This document shows, piece by piece, positions 1 to 12,500 of a stretch of DNA of 64,000 nucleotides. Every line of letters starts with the position of its first letter. Within the stretch, counting starts at the first letter, position 1. Below the pieces are notes generated by a model. It did not search any database. It saw only the letters and a list, made by a program, of their open reading frames with translations, and was not told the DNA's origin. The translations under genes were made by a program, and so were the position numbers. The DNA is from Garcia nutans (taxonomy: Eukaryota > Streptophyta > Magnoliopsida > Malpighiales > Euphorbiaceae). Location of the stretch: contig CANTUV010000012.1 of NCBI GenBank assembly GCA_947685225.1, positions 1,612,001 through 1,676,000 on the forward strand, given 5' to 3'.

Positions 1-1136
1 TATATATATATTTATTTATCCAAAATAAGTAAGAGAAAATTACACTCTATAGCACATTTTTTAACTATTTTTTTAAAAATACCATTTAGTTTTAGTATAT
101 TTTTGATATATTAAATATATATTCAATGTATACTTTTAAAAATAAAATATGCCTTTAATATAAATATATATTCAATGTGTACTTTTGAAAGTAGAATATG
201 CCTTTAATATATTAAATGTATATTAAAAATATATCTCTAAAAATGAATATTTTTAAAATTAAAAGTTAAAAAATATATATTTTTGAAATTAAAATTGAAA
301 AGGGGTATTTTTAAAAATATTTTTATTTTTTAGGATATTTAAAAAAAAAACCCAAGTAATGGAGTTGAAGCCCACCACACTGCTTAAAATCCTTCCCAAT
401 CCAACAATATAAATTGTAGGGTTTTCTACAAAACCAACTATAAAACCAAAATATTTTTTAAAAATACTGTTAATATAAATTTTTTTTAAAAATACCTAAA
501 AATTTTATAAAATTACAAAAATATCTTACATCATCATTCTATACGATTTGTATATGTTATATATATATATATTATAGATATATTATGTATATGTTATAAA
601 ATTCTTCAAATATATATATATATATAAATTAAATTTATTTTAAATATTATTTTATAAAATAATATCTTTAAGAGAAAATAACATAATTTTATAAAAAAAT
701 TTTAAAAAGAGAATCTTAAAAACATCATTTTATAACATAATTTTATATGTTTTTAGATATTTTGTGTATATATTGGAGATGTGTTATGTATATGTTATGT
801 ATATATTGTCATTTAGCCTTTGTATATTGGACAACTTTTATTTATTGCTTAATTATAGTATATACGTTATAAATATGTGTTTTTTAGCCTTTATAAGCTG
901 GTTAATTATAGTGTATATATTATGAATATATTGCAGATATATTATATATATGTTATAGATATGTCACTGTTTGTTTTATATGTATTGTATATATGTTATG
1001 TATATATTTATTTTTTGTGTGTATAGAGAGAATAAAAAAATAACAAATATTTATCAATTAAAAAATATAAATACAGATTAAAAATTAAAAAAGGAACATT
1101 ACAAAAAATTACAAAAATAGAAAAAAAAAAGAAAAA
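1..1136. other. AT-rich intergenic spacer
   Basis: I see no gene in this stretch. It is dominated by A and T runs. From about 540 to 1015 it holds many variants of TATATGTTATGTATAT, an irregular AT-rich simple-sequence zone. A short exact-period duplication lies at 113-210 and is listed separately. No ORF has credible composition. Confidence 0.7.
113..210. repeat. Two-copy 49-bp tandem duplication
   Basis: Positions 113-161 and 162-210 are two adjacent copies of a 49-bp unit containing ATTCAATGTRTACTTTT and ATATGCCTTTAATAT. They differ at a few bases. This looks like a local duplication in spacer DNA; no function is suggested. Confidence 0.75.
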
Positions 1137-1304
1137 TGGTAGCCCGGTGCACGAATGCTCCCGTAATGAGCAGGGTCTAGGAAAGGGTCGGACCCATTGG
1201 GTCTTTGTATGCGGTCTTCCCTTGCAATTAATTGCAAGAGGCCATTTCCACGACTCGAACTCGTGACCTCAGGTCACACGGCGACAACACTTACCGTTGC
1301 GCCA
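1137..1304 (-). mobile_element. Au-type SINE (tRNA-derived short retroelement)
   Basis: Read on the minus strand, the element starts at about 1303 with GGCGCAACGGTAAG, which matches a tRNA-like polymerase III box A. Box B follows as GAGTTCGAGTC (plus 1252-1262). The body then runs through GACCCAATGGGTCC and CATTCGTGCACCGGGCT and ends in a T-rich tail near 1137. This order and wording match the plant Au SINE family as I know it. It is non-coding and would depend on LINE enzymes for movement. I could not identify a clean target-site duplication. The 5' flank (ccataattatgaaaaaaaa) recurs about 46 bp further right, near 1345, so the flank itself is locally duplicated. Confidence 0.85.
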
Positions 1305-4300
1305 TAATTATGAAAAAAAAAAAAAACAATGTTAAAATAAAAGCTGCACCATAATTATGAAAAAAAAAAGCTATACTACCGTATATTTGAAAACCACAGT
1401 TGTAAAAAGGGTATTTGATGTAATTTGCCCTAAATTGTACAAGAAATTTGATTCTATAAATTTTATTTTACTAATAATTAAATTTAATTACCTTTGTATT
1501 TTACATTTCAAACTAGTTTGCTAAACAATTTACTAATTAAATTATACTATATTTGTTTAGCTAGTTATTTTACTCTAAATCTTATATTAACTAATCAAAT
1601 TTTTACAAACTTACTTGGTGAATATATTTTTAACGGCTAGGCTTAGTTTGCCTAGTCTGACTGATTTTCCTATATTTACACACATTACTTATCATAATGT
1701 ATTTTATTTTATAATATTAAGATTTTGTCTTCTATTTGGCTCCATTGTCATCGTCCCAATACTTTTTAAATTATGAGGTATTATATAAAGAATGACATTT
1801 TTATAAATATAGAGTCTCATATTTTTTTAGTGATCTATTCTTTCATCGTATTTTTTGAAAAATAAATTTTGTCTTAAAATATTTTTATAACATTTTTTAT
1901 ATTATTTTTTAAAACTAATTTTTTTTAAGTTAGTTTTATAATTTTCCCAAAAGAAAAAAAGGAATTTACATTAAATATATTTTTTAACTTCAATTTTCAT
2001 TTTTACGGTGATAACTTTTTCTTTAGATTTTTATACTTTTTATTTTTCATTCTCATTGAACTTTTGCCAAAATCCAGCTACTAAAGCTTGAATAGAGATT
2101 GGATTCTCGTTCGGGAGACATAAGCAGGTGGTAACATGTTTGCGGCATGACTTTTTTTGTTATGTAAACTGATATGTTTGGTTAAATTTTTATTTTTGTT
2201 TAATCTAAATGTTGAGTGATGAATTAATAATAATACTTATTATTATTATGTTTTAAAATTTTTATTTAATAAATTTTTATTTATTTAAATAAATTTTTTA
2301 TTTAATATAATGCCTCTTTGTCAAATTTTCTTAATTCCTTAAATTAAATTTATTTAAAATTCTATCAAAAGAATAATAATATATAATTATTATATGTTTA
2401 GTTATATATATTTATATATTACATATAATAGTATATAACTGCCATGTGTTTAGTTATATACACTTACATGTTAATATATATTAAAAAAGTAATTTAAAAT
2501 ACTAATTATATTTAGCTATATTTAATTCTTTATTATTTATTAAGTTATGTTATAAAATTATCTTAAAAAGTAAAAATATTTTAAAAAATACTCAATTTTT
2601 TTTTAAAGAAGTCTCAAGTTTGAATTTCAAATTAAAAATAAATTTATATTAAAAAAAAACACTAAGAGTCTATCTTAATATTTTTTTTTCTTTTTATGAG
2701 GGGTCCCTTCAAAAGCATATGGACTCATATAATTAAGGCATGTTTACTTTCATGGGCAAAGCTACATATTTCTCTTTTGAAAAAAAAAATTATATATATA
2801 ATTATTAAAAATTATAAAATTTTTTATTTGCCTCCCTTAAAATTTTTAATTGCCCTATTCTTTAAACTTATAAATCATTTTATCCTCATGCAATGTTTTT
2901 CTTTAAAAAAAATTGATATCCTTCAAATGCAAAAAAAAATTAAGAAAAGAGATAAACTCTTTATCTAAATTAATTTAAACTCATTCAATTAATCAAGAGA
3001 CTATAAAGAAATTAGAAGTTCAATAAAGAATAATGAAAATTGAGAAAAAATACAAGTTTAAAATTTTTTACTTTTAATATTGTGTGATAATTTTTGCTTC
3101 AACTATTTATTAAGAGATTATATTCATGATTCGATATTTTTTATTTTATTTTTTTATATATCATTAGTTTAATTTAGTAATACACACACATATATATGTA
3201 ATTAGTTTTTTTTATACATAGAGATGATTTATTAATAGATTAATAAATTATAAAAAAGTGACTATGTATGAATGATATAATAAAAATAAAAAGAGACAAT
3301 CAGAAATGAAACTAGAACTTTTAAAAGAAAATTTGCCTATATTTTCTTGAAGTTTTGGCTTCGTACTTGTTTATATTGTAAGTTTTTTTGTTTTTTGTTT
3401 TTTAAAATTAAAAACTATTTTCAGTGTTTATTTTATATTTTTAAAAACTCATTTTATGTTTTTTAAAAAAACTTTTTTTATTTTTTAAAAAATAATATCA
3501 TAAATTTCTTACTGTACATGCACAGACACATATTTTATTCACTTGATAGAAAAATTATATTATTTATTGCAATGATATATTGATAATATTATTTACATAT
3601 TATAAATAATTATTAAAATAAAATAAAATTATTAAAAAAAGAAATTAAAAAATAAAAAAAGACAAACCTCTCATTTATGATTAAATTTGTCAAAAAATAA
3701 AAAAGGAGCAAAAAATATATAAAAAATAAAAAAATATAGTAGAGAGAAAAAAAATTATACATATCTCTTCTCAAAATTAACACCATGTTTCGTATTTATG
3801 CAAAACCGTTTTTATTTAATAGAAAAAATTTAAAACTAAAAGATCTTACCAATACATTTTTATTTTTATCCTTTAAAAAAATTAAAACCAAAAAATAAAA
3901 ATTATCACCAAAAAATAATAATTATCTCAAAAACACTCTTAATTATCCATATTTTTTATTAGGAGTGTAAATTATTCGGTTAAAACTGAATAATCGAACC
4001 GTAAAAATTCAATTGTTTTGGTAGATAAACAATCAATATTTGATTCAATTATGTTATTAAATCATAAAATTTTTAATTTTTAGTTACCTGTTCTGTTAAT
4101 TCTATGATAATAACCGCTGAATTATTACTTTAGTTATATATATGAATTTATTGTATTTTTTATATTGTATTTAAATATTATAGTTAATTATATAAATACA
4201 AATTTTATAATTTAATTAATATAATATTTTATTAACATTTATTTTCTTAACTTAAAAATAATACTTTTATTTTAATTGATATTTTGAATAATATGTGGTA

Positions 4301-4532
4301 TGAAATTAAAAAATTTTATAATAAAATTAAAACTATAAACTCATGAATTATTTTGAGATTATTATCCATTAAAAATATATTTTAGACTATTTTTATTTAT
4401 ATAATGATTTTTATTAATATTAAATATTAATATATTTAATATTGACTTAACTATAACTTTTAATAATATTACTAAATAAATAGTATAAATTTTCTTATTT
4501 TAAAAATTTATTAATTAAAAGACTTAAAAAAA
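1305..4532. other. AT-rich intergenic spacer, no gene recognised
   Basis: No host gene is supported. The only ORF over 80 codons, around 2696-2968, is a lysine/isoleucine-rich low-complexity translation. About 3330-3960 resembles the spacer at 26940-28190 and 39992-40470 (shared phrase AAAAAAAGACAA, then TTTATGAYT.GATTTGT), suggesting a decayed dispersed repeat. At 3960-4720 a segment opens with AGGAGTGTAAATTATTCGG and closes with the roughly complementary TTAAATAAACACCTC, a possible old non-autonomous DNA transposon. I cannot assign it to a superfamily. Confidence 0.5.
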
Positions 4533-6218
4533 TTTTTATTATATATTAGAAAAAATTGATTAACTAAAATAATTAACTAATTGAATCGAAATATTTTAGT
4601 TCGATTATAGTTTCATTTTTAAAATATTTAATTCAATTCGATTACCATTTACAAAATTTTAAAAATTTTAATAATTTCATATTTCAATTTAATTTAATTT
4701 TAATTAATTAAATAAACACCTCAAATTTTTATAAAGTAAACGTGTACTTACTATATTTTTGCAATTTTTTAAAAGTATTATATTTTAAATTTTGTTTTAT
4801 TTTTTCAGTTAGTTTTATAATTCCGCCAAAGATTTTCCGTTAGTTTTATAATTCTCCCGAAGAAACCCCCCTCCCCATTGATTCACATTTTAGGCTAATT
4901 CATGCATGTTGCAACAATTTTAGTTTATTAGTTTATTTATAATAATAACTTTTATAATGGTGGTGACTTTACCTTCATCTCCCAACAAGGAAAAGGACTT
5001 TAGCTTGACTAATTATTTCTTTTTCTTTGTTTTTTAATTATTATTATCATTTTTGTAGTTTTCAGTTTTACTTTATTGCCGACAATAATTTCTCTATCGT
5101 TGTTGTCATTAAAAAAAATCTTAGATAATCAGTCAGAAAAAATCTTGGACAAAATCTTTTTAAATATTTAAAAATAGTGACCTTATCATTCGTTTAGAAT
5201 GAAAGATGTTTTTCACTTTTTCTTCTTCTAAGAATATTAAATTATGTTGTAATATTCTATTAATAAATAAGGAAAAAATGTCACTTATATTTTGTAAATA
5301 ATTGCACTTATTCATTTTTGAAATCTAATGTGATCTTTTGGAAATCTAATAATTATATTATAACCTTTTTATATAAACGCAATTTTATACTTTTGGACAC
5401 TTAAAAAAATATGGAAAAAATTTATTATTATATTAGAAAAAGTTGATTAACTAAAATAATTGACTAATTGAATCAAAATATTTTAGGTCGATTATAATTT
5501 AATTTTTAAAATATCCAATTCAGTTCGATTACCATTTATAAAATTTTAAAAATTTTAATTATTTTATATTTCAATTCAATTTAATTTTAATTAATCAAAT
5601 ACAGATTTCTAATTTTTATAAAGTAAACTTGTACTTACTATATTTTTGCAATTTTTTAAAAGTATTATATTTTAAAGTTTGTTTTATTTTTTCAGTTAGT
5701 TTTATAATTCCGCCCAAGATTTTTCGTTAGTTTTATAATTCTCCTGAAGAACACCCCCCCTCCCCTATTGATTCACATTTTAGGCTAATTCATGCATGTT
5801 GCAGCAATTTTAGTTTATTAGTTTATTTATAATAATAACTTTTATAATGGTGGTGACTTTACCTTCATATCCAAATAAGGAAAAGGACTTTAGCTTGACT
5901 AATTATTTCTTTTTCTTTTTATTTTAATTATTATTATCATTTTTGTACATTCCAGATTTACTTTATTACTGACAATAATTTTTCTACCATTATTTTCATT
6001 AAAAAAAATCTTGGATAATCAGTCAGAAAAAATCTTGGACAAAATCTTTTTAAATATTTGAAAATAGTGACCTTATCATTCGTTTGGAATGAAAGATGTT
6101 TTTCACTTTTTCTTCTTCTAAGAATATTAAATTATGTTGCAATATTCTATTAATAAATAAGGAAAAAATGTCACTTACATTTTGTAAATAATTGCACTTA
6201 TTTATTCATTTTTGAAAT
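4533..6218 (+). repeat. Long-period tandem repeat, units A and B (left part)
   Basis: This is the left half of an array whose unit is roughly 860-900 bp. Each unit starts near ATTAGAAAAAGTTGATTAAC (about 4548 and 5430). It passes a C-rich tract before ATTGATTCACATTTTAGG and the phrase GGTGGTGACTTTACCTTCA. It ends near GAAATCTAATGTGATC. Unit A is about 4533-5420. Unit B starts at about 5421 and is cut at 6218 by the copia insertion, resuming after 16326. No ORF of note lies in the units. Function is unknown; it could be a local satellite-like amplification or a multiplied fragment of an old transposon. Confidence 0.85.
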
Positions 6219-6364
6219 TGTTAGACAAATTATCTCAATTTTGATCATTGACAACTCAAATTGAATGATCCATTTAACATGTATTTGGAGAATCTTGTTG
6301 CAGGCTTAGGTTGCTTCAAATAAAGCTGAACAGAACACTTATAGCGGTTGCACAACACCTGAAT

Positions 6365-6990
6365 ACGACCGCACCATTCAATTAAAGGATGAAACCTTAT
6401 CACAGTAGGTTTCGCGGTCAAAAACCCGACCTCAGTAGCGACCGCACCTAAAGAAGAGCGACCGTCCCAAGTTATGGACGACCGCTACCCAAGGAACTCA
6501 AATCATTCTAATCACAGTAAAGTTTGCGGTGACAAGAACGGCGAATGATACGGCCTCGCTTATCACTTTAGCGACCGCCCATTTATATTCGCGACCGCTC
6601 TACCAATTCAAGAGAAATTTGCTTAAAGAAACAGTAGTGTTCGCGTCCTCAAGTGCGTCCAGAAGTTCGACGCGAGTATCTCAACTTGACCGCGAGATGT
6701 TACCTAGGGTGACCGCGACATTCATATTTTGGCGGACATCTTTTTCTGCCAGTCAAAGATTGCCACGCGTGATGACCGTTATAAACCCACTTCAACATTC
6801 AAAAAGGGCGACCGCACCTTTGTTATGCGCGACCGTCCCGACAACCACAGCATGGGTAAGATTCCTGCTGCAGAGCACTCAAATTCGACCGTTGAAGCTT
6901 TTTTAAATTCAGCGACCGTACCTTGTACAAGGACGACCGCGTATGACAATAGCACGACCATCCTTATATGAAGGACGACCGCGAAATGCT
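6365..6990 (+). promoter_or_regulatory. GACCG motif array in LTR U3
   Basis: I count sixteen exact GACCG/CGGTC words here by eye, mostly as GCGACCGC or CGACCGCACC, plus near variants such as GCGGTTG and GCGGTGAC. They stand out against the AT-rich surroundings and are CpG-dense. They lie upstream of the TATA box, so an enhancer or repressor-binding array is a natural guess. The array also persists in the 3' LTR, where several copies differ by C/T or G/A. Binding factor unknown. Confidence 0.6.
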
Positions 6991-7070
6991 TCGGACAGTT
7001 TAATAAAGAAGGTCTAAACTGCCAAGACTTTATTCTTACTATCAATAACGGCTAGTAAGACCACATTGGC

Positions 7071-7078
7071 TATAAATA
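7071..7078 (+). promoter_or_regulatory. TATA box of the copia LTR promoter
   Basis: TATAAATA follows ACATTGGC, giving a well-formed plant RNA polymerase II core promoter inside the LTR. The identical copy in the 3' LTR is at 15782-15789. Initiation would be expected some 25-35 bp downstream, placing the hairpin array in the RNA leader. No transcript data are available. Confidence 0.7.
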
Positions 7079-7188
7079 CATTGCTTCTATAAGAAAAGAA
7101 AAAAAAGAGAAGCAAGAAAAAAGAATTATATAGCCAAGCAACAAACTTTCTTTTACTTAAACTTACATTTGTATTGTAATGAATGTTA

Positions 7189-7407
7189 GGTGTAAGCATT
7201 GAAAACACCATTGTATAAGTTTGAGTGTGAGCTTGGAAAACACTTAGGTTGTGAGAGTAAGCCTTGTAAAACTCTTGTTTGGGTTGTGAGAGTGAGCCTT
7301 AAAAACTCCTTTAAAGGTTCTTGAGTGTAAGCCTTAGAAAAACACTTGTGAAGTTAGGTGTGAACTTGTGAAAACACCAAAGTTGGAAGTGAGCTTGTAA
7401 AAACTTC
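7189..7407 (+). repeat. Seven tandem hairpin units in the copia RNA leader
   Basis: Seven units follow one another, each a 5-base arm, an 11-13 base loop based on GAGCTTGNAAA, and a complementary arm. Arms are GGTGT/ACACC (7189-7209), AGTGT/ACACT (7224-7244), AGAGT/ACTCT (7254-7275), AGAGT/ACTCC (7289-7309, one mismatch), AGTGT/ACACT (7324-7346), GGTGT/ACACC (7357-7378) and GAAGT/ACTTC (7386-7407). The arms change together while the loop stays similar. Further short hairpins follow (CCTTAA/TTAAGG at 7422-7440, and GGATT/AATCC just after). The 3' LTR has the same array at 15898-16116. Confidence 0.75.
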
Positions 7408-7624
7408 AAAGATTAGTGGAACCTTAACAAGTTATTAAGGAAGTGGATGTAGGATTGAAGTAAATCCGAACCACTATAAATCTTGTGTGTTCTTTCTTTC
7501 TTTCATTACTCAACCAACTCTCTATTCCGCATTTCTAGTTTGTTTAGTTTTTTAATTGTCATTATTTCTTGAGGAAACCAATTCACCCCCCCCCCCCTCT
7601 TGGTTGCCATCTTGGGACAATAAT

Positions 7625-7636
7625 TGGTATCAGAGC
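7625..7636 (+). other. Primer binding site (initiator Met-tRNA type)
   Basis: TGGTATCAGAGC, two bases after the 5' LTR end, is the classic plant retrotransposon primer site complementary to the 3' end of initiator methionine tRNA. It primes minus-strand cDNA synthesis. Confidence 0.92.
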
Positions 7637-7675
7637 CTGAGATTTCTTAAACTTAATTGTGAAATTTGATCCACT

Positions 7676-9534
7676 ATGGCAACTTCTTCTTCATCAAACT
7701 CTCATGGAAATCTTAACACTATTCTTAGACCCTACTTTGATGAAACTGATTATTCATACTGGAAACACAAAATGTATTTGTTTCTAGATAGTGAAGGGAT
7801 TGAACTATGGGATTTCGTGGAAAGTGAGTGGAAACCTCCCACTTATGAAGCTGACGGTATTCAAGTTTCACTTCCTAAAGCACAATGGTCAACTAGCAAT
7901 GTCAAAGATCGATTCAAGAACAATAGAGCCGCTTCCATCTTGATGAATTCCATTTCAAGAGAAGAAAGTGGAAGAGTTCAACATTTAACTTGTGCACATT
8001 GCATTTGGAAAACACTCGAAAACTACCATGAAGGTACGACTCAAGTGAGATTTACCAAGAACAAATGCATGTCCATGAGTATGAGCTTTTCAAGATAAAA
8101 TCAAATGAAAATGTCACCGACATGACCAATCGCTTGCTTGCTATTGTCAATGAACTAAAGAAGTATGGCAAGGTATATGATCAAGATGATGTAAACAGTA
8201 AAATCTTGAGAGCTCTAAGAGCTAGAAAAAACTTTGAATCAAAAGTATCATCCATAGAAGAAGCTCATGATCTCAGCACATTAAGAACCGACGAGCTAGT
8301 TGGTAAACTACTCACATTTGAGCTACACAGTGAGAAAGAAGAAGATCAAGGTGAAAAAGAAAAGAGAAAACCAATTGCACTCAAAGCAATCAAAGAAGTT
8401 GAGAGCTCAAGCAATGAAGGTACTGATGATGAAGATGAAATGGCAATGTTCTCAAAAAGAATCAATGAATGGAAAAGGAAGAAAAGATTACAAGCAAACA
8501 AAGGTACACTTCCAAAATTCTCCTTCAAAGATAAAGAAAAGAAAAATGAGGTAAAGTGCTATGAATGTGGAAAAACTGGTCACATTAAATCGGATTGCTT
8601 CAAATTAAAGAACAAAATGAAATGGGATAAAGAAAAGAAAAAGTCTCTCAAAGCCACATGGGATGACTCTTCTTCAAGTGAATAAGAAGAAGAAGAAGGA
8701 ATTGCAAATCTGTGTCTCATGGCTATTGAAGATGACTCCAATGAGGTAAGTACTCAATCCTTTGATCTAGTAGCACATAATGATATAAATGATATAGATG
8801 ATAGTGATTTGATTGAGCACATGAACTTTAAAATAGAAAAATATTTTTCTAAAATGATGCTTTATAAAGAGAAAAACTCTAAGTTAGAAAATGATTTTAT
8901 ATGCTTAAAGAACTCTACCTTAGAATTGAAAACCTCAAATGAACACTTGATGAATACGATAGGAGAGTTAAATAAAAACTCACATGACTTAGAAAAAGTT
9001 ATTAAAGAAAATGAAACATTGAAGCATGAACTAAAAGAACTAAAAGAATCAATTTCCAAATTTCATAAAGGAAAGGAAGCATTAAACACATTAATTAATA
9101 ACCAAAGATCACCTTCCTTAAAATATGGATTAGGATTCAATGGCTCAACCAACATTGCACCAAGCAAACCAACATTTGTAAAAGCATCTACAATTGAAAT
9201 TTCTGATGTTCATATCAAAGATGCTTACACCAAGTCTAAAAGTACCAAAAGAACTTCTTATGGTTCGCTAGGAAATAAAGCCAAAAATAATTATGCATTG
9301 TTGTACACTAAACTTGCACAAAAGAAATCACATACTTGTAGTTGTATGCATAATACTTTAAATACAAAAAGAAAAATGCAGATGTATAGAATACCATGGC
9401 AATGCACATATTGCATGAAATTCGGACACAAAAATTTTTCTTGTTATATAAGAAAGGCTCATCTCAAGTTAGAAGGCACTTTTACTACTAACCATCAAGG
9501 ACCCAACTTCATGTGGGTACCTAAAAGAAGATGA
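7676..9534 (+). pseudogene. Copia gag (nucleocapsid) pseudogene
   Basis: The start at 7676 (MATSSSSN) lies 40 bp after the primer site and begins a typical copia Gag N-terminus with YWKHKMYLFL. Gag would form the virus-like particle and package RNA. After about codon 130 the frame shifts; the continuation is open from about 8056 in another frame (HEYELFKIKSNENVTDM). An in-frame TAA at 8683-8685 interrupts an acidic serine-rich stretch. The rest runs to 9534 with a coiled-coil-like, Glu/Lys/Leu-rich segment. Two CCHC zinc knuckles are visible: CYECGKTGHIKSDC (8557-8598) and CTYCMKFGHKNFSC (9403-9444). The pol frame overlaps the end by four bases. Non-functional as it stands. Confidence 0.88.
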
Positions 9535-12500
9535 TCACTATTGCCTTGCAGGTATGCCTAAAATCTACTATCAACGAAAGCATATGGCTTGTGGATAGTG
9601 GATGCTCAAGGCATATGACTGGGAATGCAAAGCTCTTTACAAGTATTACCTACAAACATGGAGGTAATGTAACTTTTGGAAACAATGCTAAAGGTAAAAT
9701 TCTTGGTGTTGGCTCCATTGGTTCTATTGGTAAGGATTTAATAGAAGATGTATGGCTTGTTGATGGTTTGAAACATAACTTGCTAAGTGTTAGTCAACTT
9801 TGTGATAAAGCATACTTTGTCAATTTTGATTCCAAAGAATGCAAGATCACGAATTCAAATGATATTATCATATTTAAGGGTACTAGAACAAACAACACTT
9901 ATAATATCAACATACATTCAAATCATACATTTAAATGTTTAATGTCCACTAATAATGATGCATGGTTATGGCATAGAAGACTAGGACATGCTGGTATGGA
10001 TCAATTAAAATATATCTGTAATGAAAACTTAGTTGATGGCCTACCTAAGATAAAATATGATAAAGATAGGATTTGTGAACCTTGTCAACATGGTAAGCAA
10101 CATAAAAGCTCATTTAAATCAAAGAATGTTATAAGCACCTCTAGACCTTTAGAGCTCATTCATTTGGATTTGTTTGGACCAAATAGAGTTACAAACTTAG
10201 GAGGCAAATCGTATGCATTTGTTATTGTTGATGATTACTCTAGATTCACATGGGTTAATTTCTTAGCTCAAAAGAATGAAGCCTTTAATTACTTCAAAAC
10301 GTTTGCAAAAAGAGTTCAAAATGAAAAAAGGATATGTGATCACATCTATTAGAAGTGATCACGGTAAAGAATTTGAGAATGAAAATTTTGAAGGTTTTTG
10401 TAATGAACTTGGCATTTCACATAATTTTTCTGCTCCTAGAACTCCACAGCAAAATGGTGTAGTTGAAAGGAAAAATAGAACTTTAATTGAAATGGCTAAG
10501 ACAATGCTCAATGAATATGATTTACCATCTTATTTTTGGGCAGAAGCCGTTAATACAGCTTGTTACATTGCAAATCGTGTTTACAAAAGGCATTTAACTA
10601 ATAAAACTTCTTATGAGCTATGGAATGGAAGAATACCCAGAATTGGATATTTTAGAGTATTCGGATGCAAATGCTTCATATTGAATACCAAGGATAATCT
10701 TGAAAAATTTTCATCCAAATCAGATGAAGGCATATTCCTAGGATATTCATCATATAGCAAAGCATATAGGGTATTTAACATGAAAACTCTAGTTATAGAA
10801 GAAACAATGCATGTTGTATTTGATGAATCATCTAATCGTGATCAAAAGAAAGGTATTACTTTCAATGACCCTGCAGGTACTCTTGAACCTCTTGAATCTA
10901 TTGATGCTCCAAAGATCAATCAGTATGAACTTGAAGAAAAGACTCAAGATCTACCTAAGGATTGGCAATACAAGAAAGAGCATCCTAAGGAACTCATCAT
11001 TGGAGAAACATTTAAGGGAGTAATTACTAGATCTAAAATTAATCATATAGATGTTAATTTTGCTTTTGTTTCTCAAATTGAGCCAAAGACTGTTGAGGAG
11101 GCTTTAAATGATGAAAATTGGATAACTGCAATGCAAGATGAACTTAATCAATTTGAAAGAAATAATGTCTGGCAACTTACTCCTAGACCTACAGATCATT
11201 CTATAATAGGATGCAAATGGGTCTATAGGAATAAGCTTGATGAAAATGGTCACATTGTTAGAAATAAAGCAAGATTAGTAGCCAAAGGCTATAATCAAGA
11301 AGAAGGTATTGACTATGATGAAACTTTTGCCCCTGTAGCCAGATTAGAAGCTATTAGAATATTACTTGTTTTTGCATGTCACATGAACTTTAAACTCTTT
11401 CAAATGGATGTTAAAAGTGCATTTCTAAACGGACTTATAAGCGAAGAAGTTTATGTAGAACAACCTCCTGGTTTTGAAAACTACAAATTTTCTGATCATA
11501 TTTTCAAACTTACCAAAGCTTTATATGGATTGAAACAAGCACCAAGAGCTTGGTATGATAAACTTAGAGCATATTTACTTGAAAATGGTTTTTCAAAAGG
11601 AAAAGTAGACACAACTCTCTTTGTTAAAAAGGACAAGCATAACATTTTAAATGTGGATGACATAATATTTGGAGCTACTAATGAAGCCTTGTGCAAAGAA
11701 TTTGCTACTTGTATGACTAGGGAATTTGAAATGAGCATGATGGGTGAACTCAAGTTCTTCCTTGGACTGCAAGTCAAGCAATGTGAAGATGGAATCTTCA
11801 TCAACCAATCCAAATATACAAAAGAACTCATCAAGAAATTTGGAATGGATGGCTGCAAAACTAGCAAAACTCCTATGATCACATCCTTGAAATTAGGTAA
11901 AAATGAAAATGGTAAAGCAGTAGATGAGAAGAAATATCGAGGTATCATCAGATCACTACTTTACTTAACCGCTTCTAGACCTGATATAATGTATAGTGTA
12001 TGTCTTTGTGCTAGATTTCAAACTTGTCCTAAAGAATCACACTTGAATGCCACTAAGAGAATTTTGAAATATTTGAGTGGTACAATGCATTTAGGACTTT
12101 GGTATCCTAAAAACACATAATTTCATATCATAGGCTTTTCAGATGCAGATTATGCTGGTAGTATCTTAGATAGGAAGAGCACTACAGGAGCATGTCACTT
12201 TCTTGGTAATTGTCTAGTTTCTTGGCATAGTAAGAAACAAGCATCAGTTGCTTTATCCACAACGGAAGCCGAATATGTTGCAGCATGTTTTTGTTGCACA
12301 CAAGTATTATGGATGAAACAACAATTGCTTGACTATGGTAAAGTATTTAACAATATCTCCATTAAATGTGACAACACTAGTGCTATCAATTTGTCTAAAA
12401 ATCCTATCCAACACTCTAGATCCAAACATATAGATATTATACATCATTTCTTGAGAGAAAATGTACAAAATCAGAATATAATCCTAGAATTTATAGATAC

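Larger units (their letters stand above)
6219..7622 (+). repeat. 5' LTR of the SIRE-like copia element
   Basis: The LTR opens with TGTTAGACAA. Its end at 7622 (AATA) aligns with AACA at the end of the 3' LTR, so the terminal CA has changed to TA here. U3 carries a dense GACCG motif array (6365-6990). A TATA box lies at 7071-7078. The transcribed part carries seven tandem hairpins (7189-7407). A C12 tract (7586-7597) corresponds to only CCCTCCC in the 3' LTR, showing slippage after insertion. ORFs around 6529-7045 are by-products of the GC-richer U3 and are not supported as genes. Confidence 0.92.

Noticed and set aside
2696..2968. 90-codon ORF in AT-rich spacer
   Set aside because: The translation is almost all Lys, Ile, Leu and Phe, typical of A/T runs; no domain, promoter context or homologue style.
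3960..4720. Possible MITE with imperfect terminal inverted repeats
   Set aside because: The ends are only loosely complementary in very AT-rich DNA and no clear target duplication was seen; kept as a remark, not called as an element.
6529..7045. Overlapping ORFs on both strands within the copia LTR (repeated at 15240-15756)
   Set aside because: They arise from the GC-richer U3 motif array. Their copy in the other LTR differs in length and frame; no protein family recognised.
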